From positions 1 to 6,797 of the forward strand of contig JACQPS010000242.1 of NCBI GenBank assembly GCA_016207445.1: a DNA stretch of 6,797 nucleotides, written 5' to 3'. This DNA is from Gemmatimonadota bacterium. Lineage in GTDB: Bacteria; Gemmatimonadota; Gemmatimonadetes; Longimicrobiales; RSA9. A model generated the notes under the pieces. That model was given only the letters and a program-made list of their open reading frames with translations. It was not told where the DNA came from and did no database searches. Position numbers and translations under genes: made by a program. Below, one piece after another: positions 5,865-6,797 of the stretch; the stretch's first letter is position 1; each line of letters starts with the position of its first letter.

Positions 5865-5916
5865 GTCATCCCGAGCGAGCGAAGCGAGCCGATTGCGCTG
5901 CTACGCTCGGGATGAC
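5865..5916. repeat. GTCATCCCGAGCG palindrome between convergent genes
   Basis: The 13-base arms GTCATCCCGAGCG (5865-5877) and CGCTCGGGATGAC (5904-5916) are perfectly complementary around a 26-base loop. This belongs to the widespread dispersed repeat whose chance translations give HPERSEGS-like peptides (here GHPERSS on the minus strand). It starts nine bases after the stop of the small membrane-protein gene and ends six bases before the nfuA stop, so it could end transcription from both sides. A small second hairpin, TGACC-TTC-GGTCA at 5913-5925, overlaps the nfuA stop codon. Confidence 0.85.
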
Positions 5917-5922
5917 CTTCGG

Positions 5923-6510
5923 TCACTTACTGGGCTGGAAATACGGATTCACACCCGCCGCGTGGTCGGTGATGTCCCGGATGTCGGCGATCTCGGGCAC
6001 GGCCTCGCGGATCATGCGGTCCACGCCCTGGCGCAGCGTGACCCGCGCCATGCCGCAACCCTGGCAGCCGCCGCTCATCTGGATGTAAGCGACGTCGCCC
6101 TCGAGAGCCGCCAGCGCGATGTGCCCCCCGTGCGCCGCGATCGCCGGGTTGATCCGCGTCTCGATCACGTGCCGCACGCGCTCCGCCAGCTCACCGGCGG
6201 GCGGCTCCGGTAGCGTCGCGGGCGCGCCAGCCGGCCGGATCTCGAAGCCGCTCTCCCCGCCGCGCTGCACGTAATCGACGGTCGCGCCGTCGAGCTGCTC
6301 GGCGCTCTTCGGGTCGACGAAGACCCGGAAGCCGCCCGCATCGAGCACCAGGTCGTCCGCCGACTCCTCCCATCCCTCGATCAGTGACAGCTCGTAGTCC
6401 GGCGCGAGCGGGCTGCCGCACACCGCCACGCGCAGGGCCGGCGTCTCCATGGACCCCTCCGCCAGGATCGACAGCACGACCTCGCGGGCGGCATCCGTGA
6501 ATGTCAGCAT
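5923..6510 (-). CDS. nfuA: NfuA-type iron-sulfur cluster carrier
   Basis: The protein has 195 residues (E. coli NfuA 191). The N-terminal part (about 1-93) is a degenerate A-type carrier (IscA/HesB-like) domain: FTDAAREVVLSIL, then VAVCGSPLAPDYELSL with one cysteine (C31), and FRVFVDPKSAEQLDGATVDYV. The C-terminal Cys-x-Cys of true A-type carriers is absent (FEIRPAG at 89-95). After a Pro-rich linker (about 94-105) comes a NifU C-terminal domain (107-185): INPAIAAHGGHIALAALEG, then SGGCQGCGMARVTLRQGVDRMI. The CxxC (C149, C152) is the cluster ligand; two subunits share one [4Fe-4S]. The role is cluster delivery to cytoplasmic apo-proteins. AGGAGG four bases before the ATG at 6510 fixes the start, although the frame is open further up. 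It is divergent from a membrane-protein gene. Confidence 0.93.
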   Translation of the reverse strand: MLTFTDAAREVVLSILAEGSMETPALRVAVCGSPLAPDYELSLIEGWEESADDLVLDAGGFRVFVDPKSAEQLDGATVDYVQRGGESGFEIRPAGAPATLPEPPAGELAERVRHVIETRINPAIAAHGGHIALAALEGDVAYIQMSGGCQGCGMARVTLRQGVDRMIREAVPEIADIRDITDHAAGVNPYFQPSK

Positions 6511-6664
6511 CACTCCTCCTGGTTCGGCCAAGTAGTACACTATACGCTGGGCGCTGGTCCCGCGAAAGCCCGCGGCCACCGCCTGCTTTGGCCGCTCTTG
6601 CGGGCGGCCACTTTGCAGCATAAAGTACTTGGCGAAGGGACCCCCCTCCGACGGAGAGCGCGCC
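6511..6664. promoter_or_regulatory. Divergent promoter region (nfuA / membrane protein)
   Basis: These 154 bases hold both promoters. For nfuA, the minus strand has TATAGT (6539-6544), a 5-of-6 match to the -10 consensus; its -35 is poor. For the plus gene, CATAAA (6619-6624) is a weaker -10 candidate. Just downstream of each -10 lies the same word, TACTTGGC in the reading direction of each gene (6527-6534 minus, 6626-6633 plus), so the region is roughly mirror-symmetric. Between them lies a TGGCCGC/GCGGCCA inverted repeat (about 6588-6610). Confidence 0.45.
6515..6520 (-). promoter_or_regulatory. Shine-Dalgarno deciding the nfuA start
   Basis: The minus strand reads AGGAGG four bases before the ATG at 6510, which excludes the 52-codon open extension upstream. 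Confidence 0.8.
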
Positions 6665-6797
6665 ATGACTCAGCGGAAACTGGAGGCCGCCGCGCTGGGC
6701 GCGGCACTGCTGCTCGGTCTCGCGGGTGACGCGCTGCTGCGTGCCCCCGCCCCCGGCCTGAACGTGTTCGTCTGGATCGCGGCGCTGGGCGCCGGGA
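6665..6797 (+). CDS. Membrane protein N-terminus, possibly DUF4173/DUF4153-like (truncated)
   Basis: Only 44 codons are visible before the right edge, with no stop. After a polar start (MTQRKLE) there is a first transmembrane segment (AAALGAALLLGLAGDALL, about 8-25), then RAPAPGLNVFVWIAALGAG leading into a second one. The pattern G-D-x-L-L-R-x-x-x-x-G-L-N-x-x-x-W resembles the start of the multi-pass DUF4173/DUF4153 membrane proteins; this is from memory of the family and rests on very few residues. GGAG about nine bases before the ATG is a plausible ribosome binding site. The gene is divergent from nfuA. Confidence 0.6.
   Translation, partial: MTQRKLEAAALGAALLLGLAGDALLRAPAPGLNVFVWIAALGAG

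Noticed and set aside
5654..5926. 90-codon minus-strand frame containing GHPERSS
   Set aside because: The peptide is the chance translation of the dispersed palindrome at 5865-5916, and the rest is antisense to the small membrane-protein gene.
1..6797. CRISPR array, tRNA, rRNA, insertion sequence or defence/phage module
   Set aside because: No regularly spaced direct repeats, no cloverleaf or rRNA-like segment, and no transposase, integrase, nuclease or toxin-like frame was found.

Overview
The window is GC-rich, densely coded bacterial DNA with short intergenic gaps, mostly strong AGGAGG-type ribosome binding sites, and several palindromic intergenic repeats. Nothing in it is plasmid-like, phage-like or an insertion sequence. 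The style (very high GC, exported kelch and TPR proteins, a bacterial SWIB protein, a LAL-type ATP-grasp protein, GTCATCCCGAGCG-type repeats) fits an environmental lineage such as Gemmatimonadota or a neighbouring phylum. That assignment is inferred from style, because no marker gene is present.

Layout. Positions 1-872 (minus) hold a nearly complete NmrA-like NAD(P)-binding reductase that runs off the left edge. Positions 967-2010 (minus) encode an exported kelch-repeat beta-propeller. Across a 189-base divergent gap, 2200-3189 (plus) encodes an exported TPR protein whose last residues lie inside a long palindromic element (3161-3304). Convergent to it is a small SWIB/MDM2-domain protein (3321-3608, minus), preceded by a GC-rich, hairpin-containing leader. 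Next come apaG (3816-4202, minus) and, divergently, an ATP-grasp ligase-like protein (4263-5537, plus). The latter has an unusual proline-rich insert made by a DNA tandem repeat. A heptad-based palindrome (5560-5640) separates it from a 65-residue hydrophobic membrane protein (5658-5855, plus). A third palindrome (5865-5916) lies between that gene and the convergent nfuA-type iron-sulfur carrier (5923-6510, minus). Divergent from nfuA, a multi-pass membrane protein begins at 6665 and runs off the right edge.

How the genes relate. They do not form one obvious pathway. ApaG, the SWIB protein and NfuA are housekeeping or accessory functions, the kelch and TPR proteins are probably extracytoplasmic, and the ATP-grasp protein probably makes an amide or peptide-like bond on an unknown substrate. 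No complete new system is evident. The most interesting signals are: (i) three different palindromic repeat families, each just after a plus-strand gene; (ii) a repeat that supplies the stop codon and C-terminus of the TPR gene; (iii) the divergent apaG/ATP-grasp pair, where both genes lack a ribosome binding site and have a -10-like hexamer exactly 6 nt before the start codon; (iv) the tandem-repeat Pro/Ala/Ser insertion inside the ATP-grasp fold; (v) a shared 8-bp motif at the two divergent starts next to nfuA.
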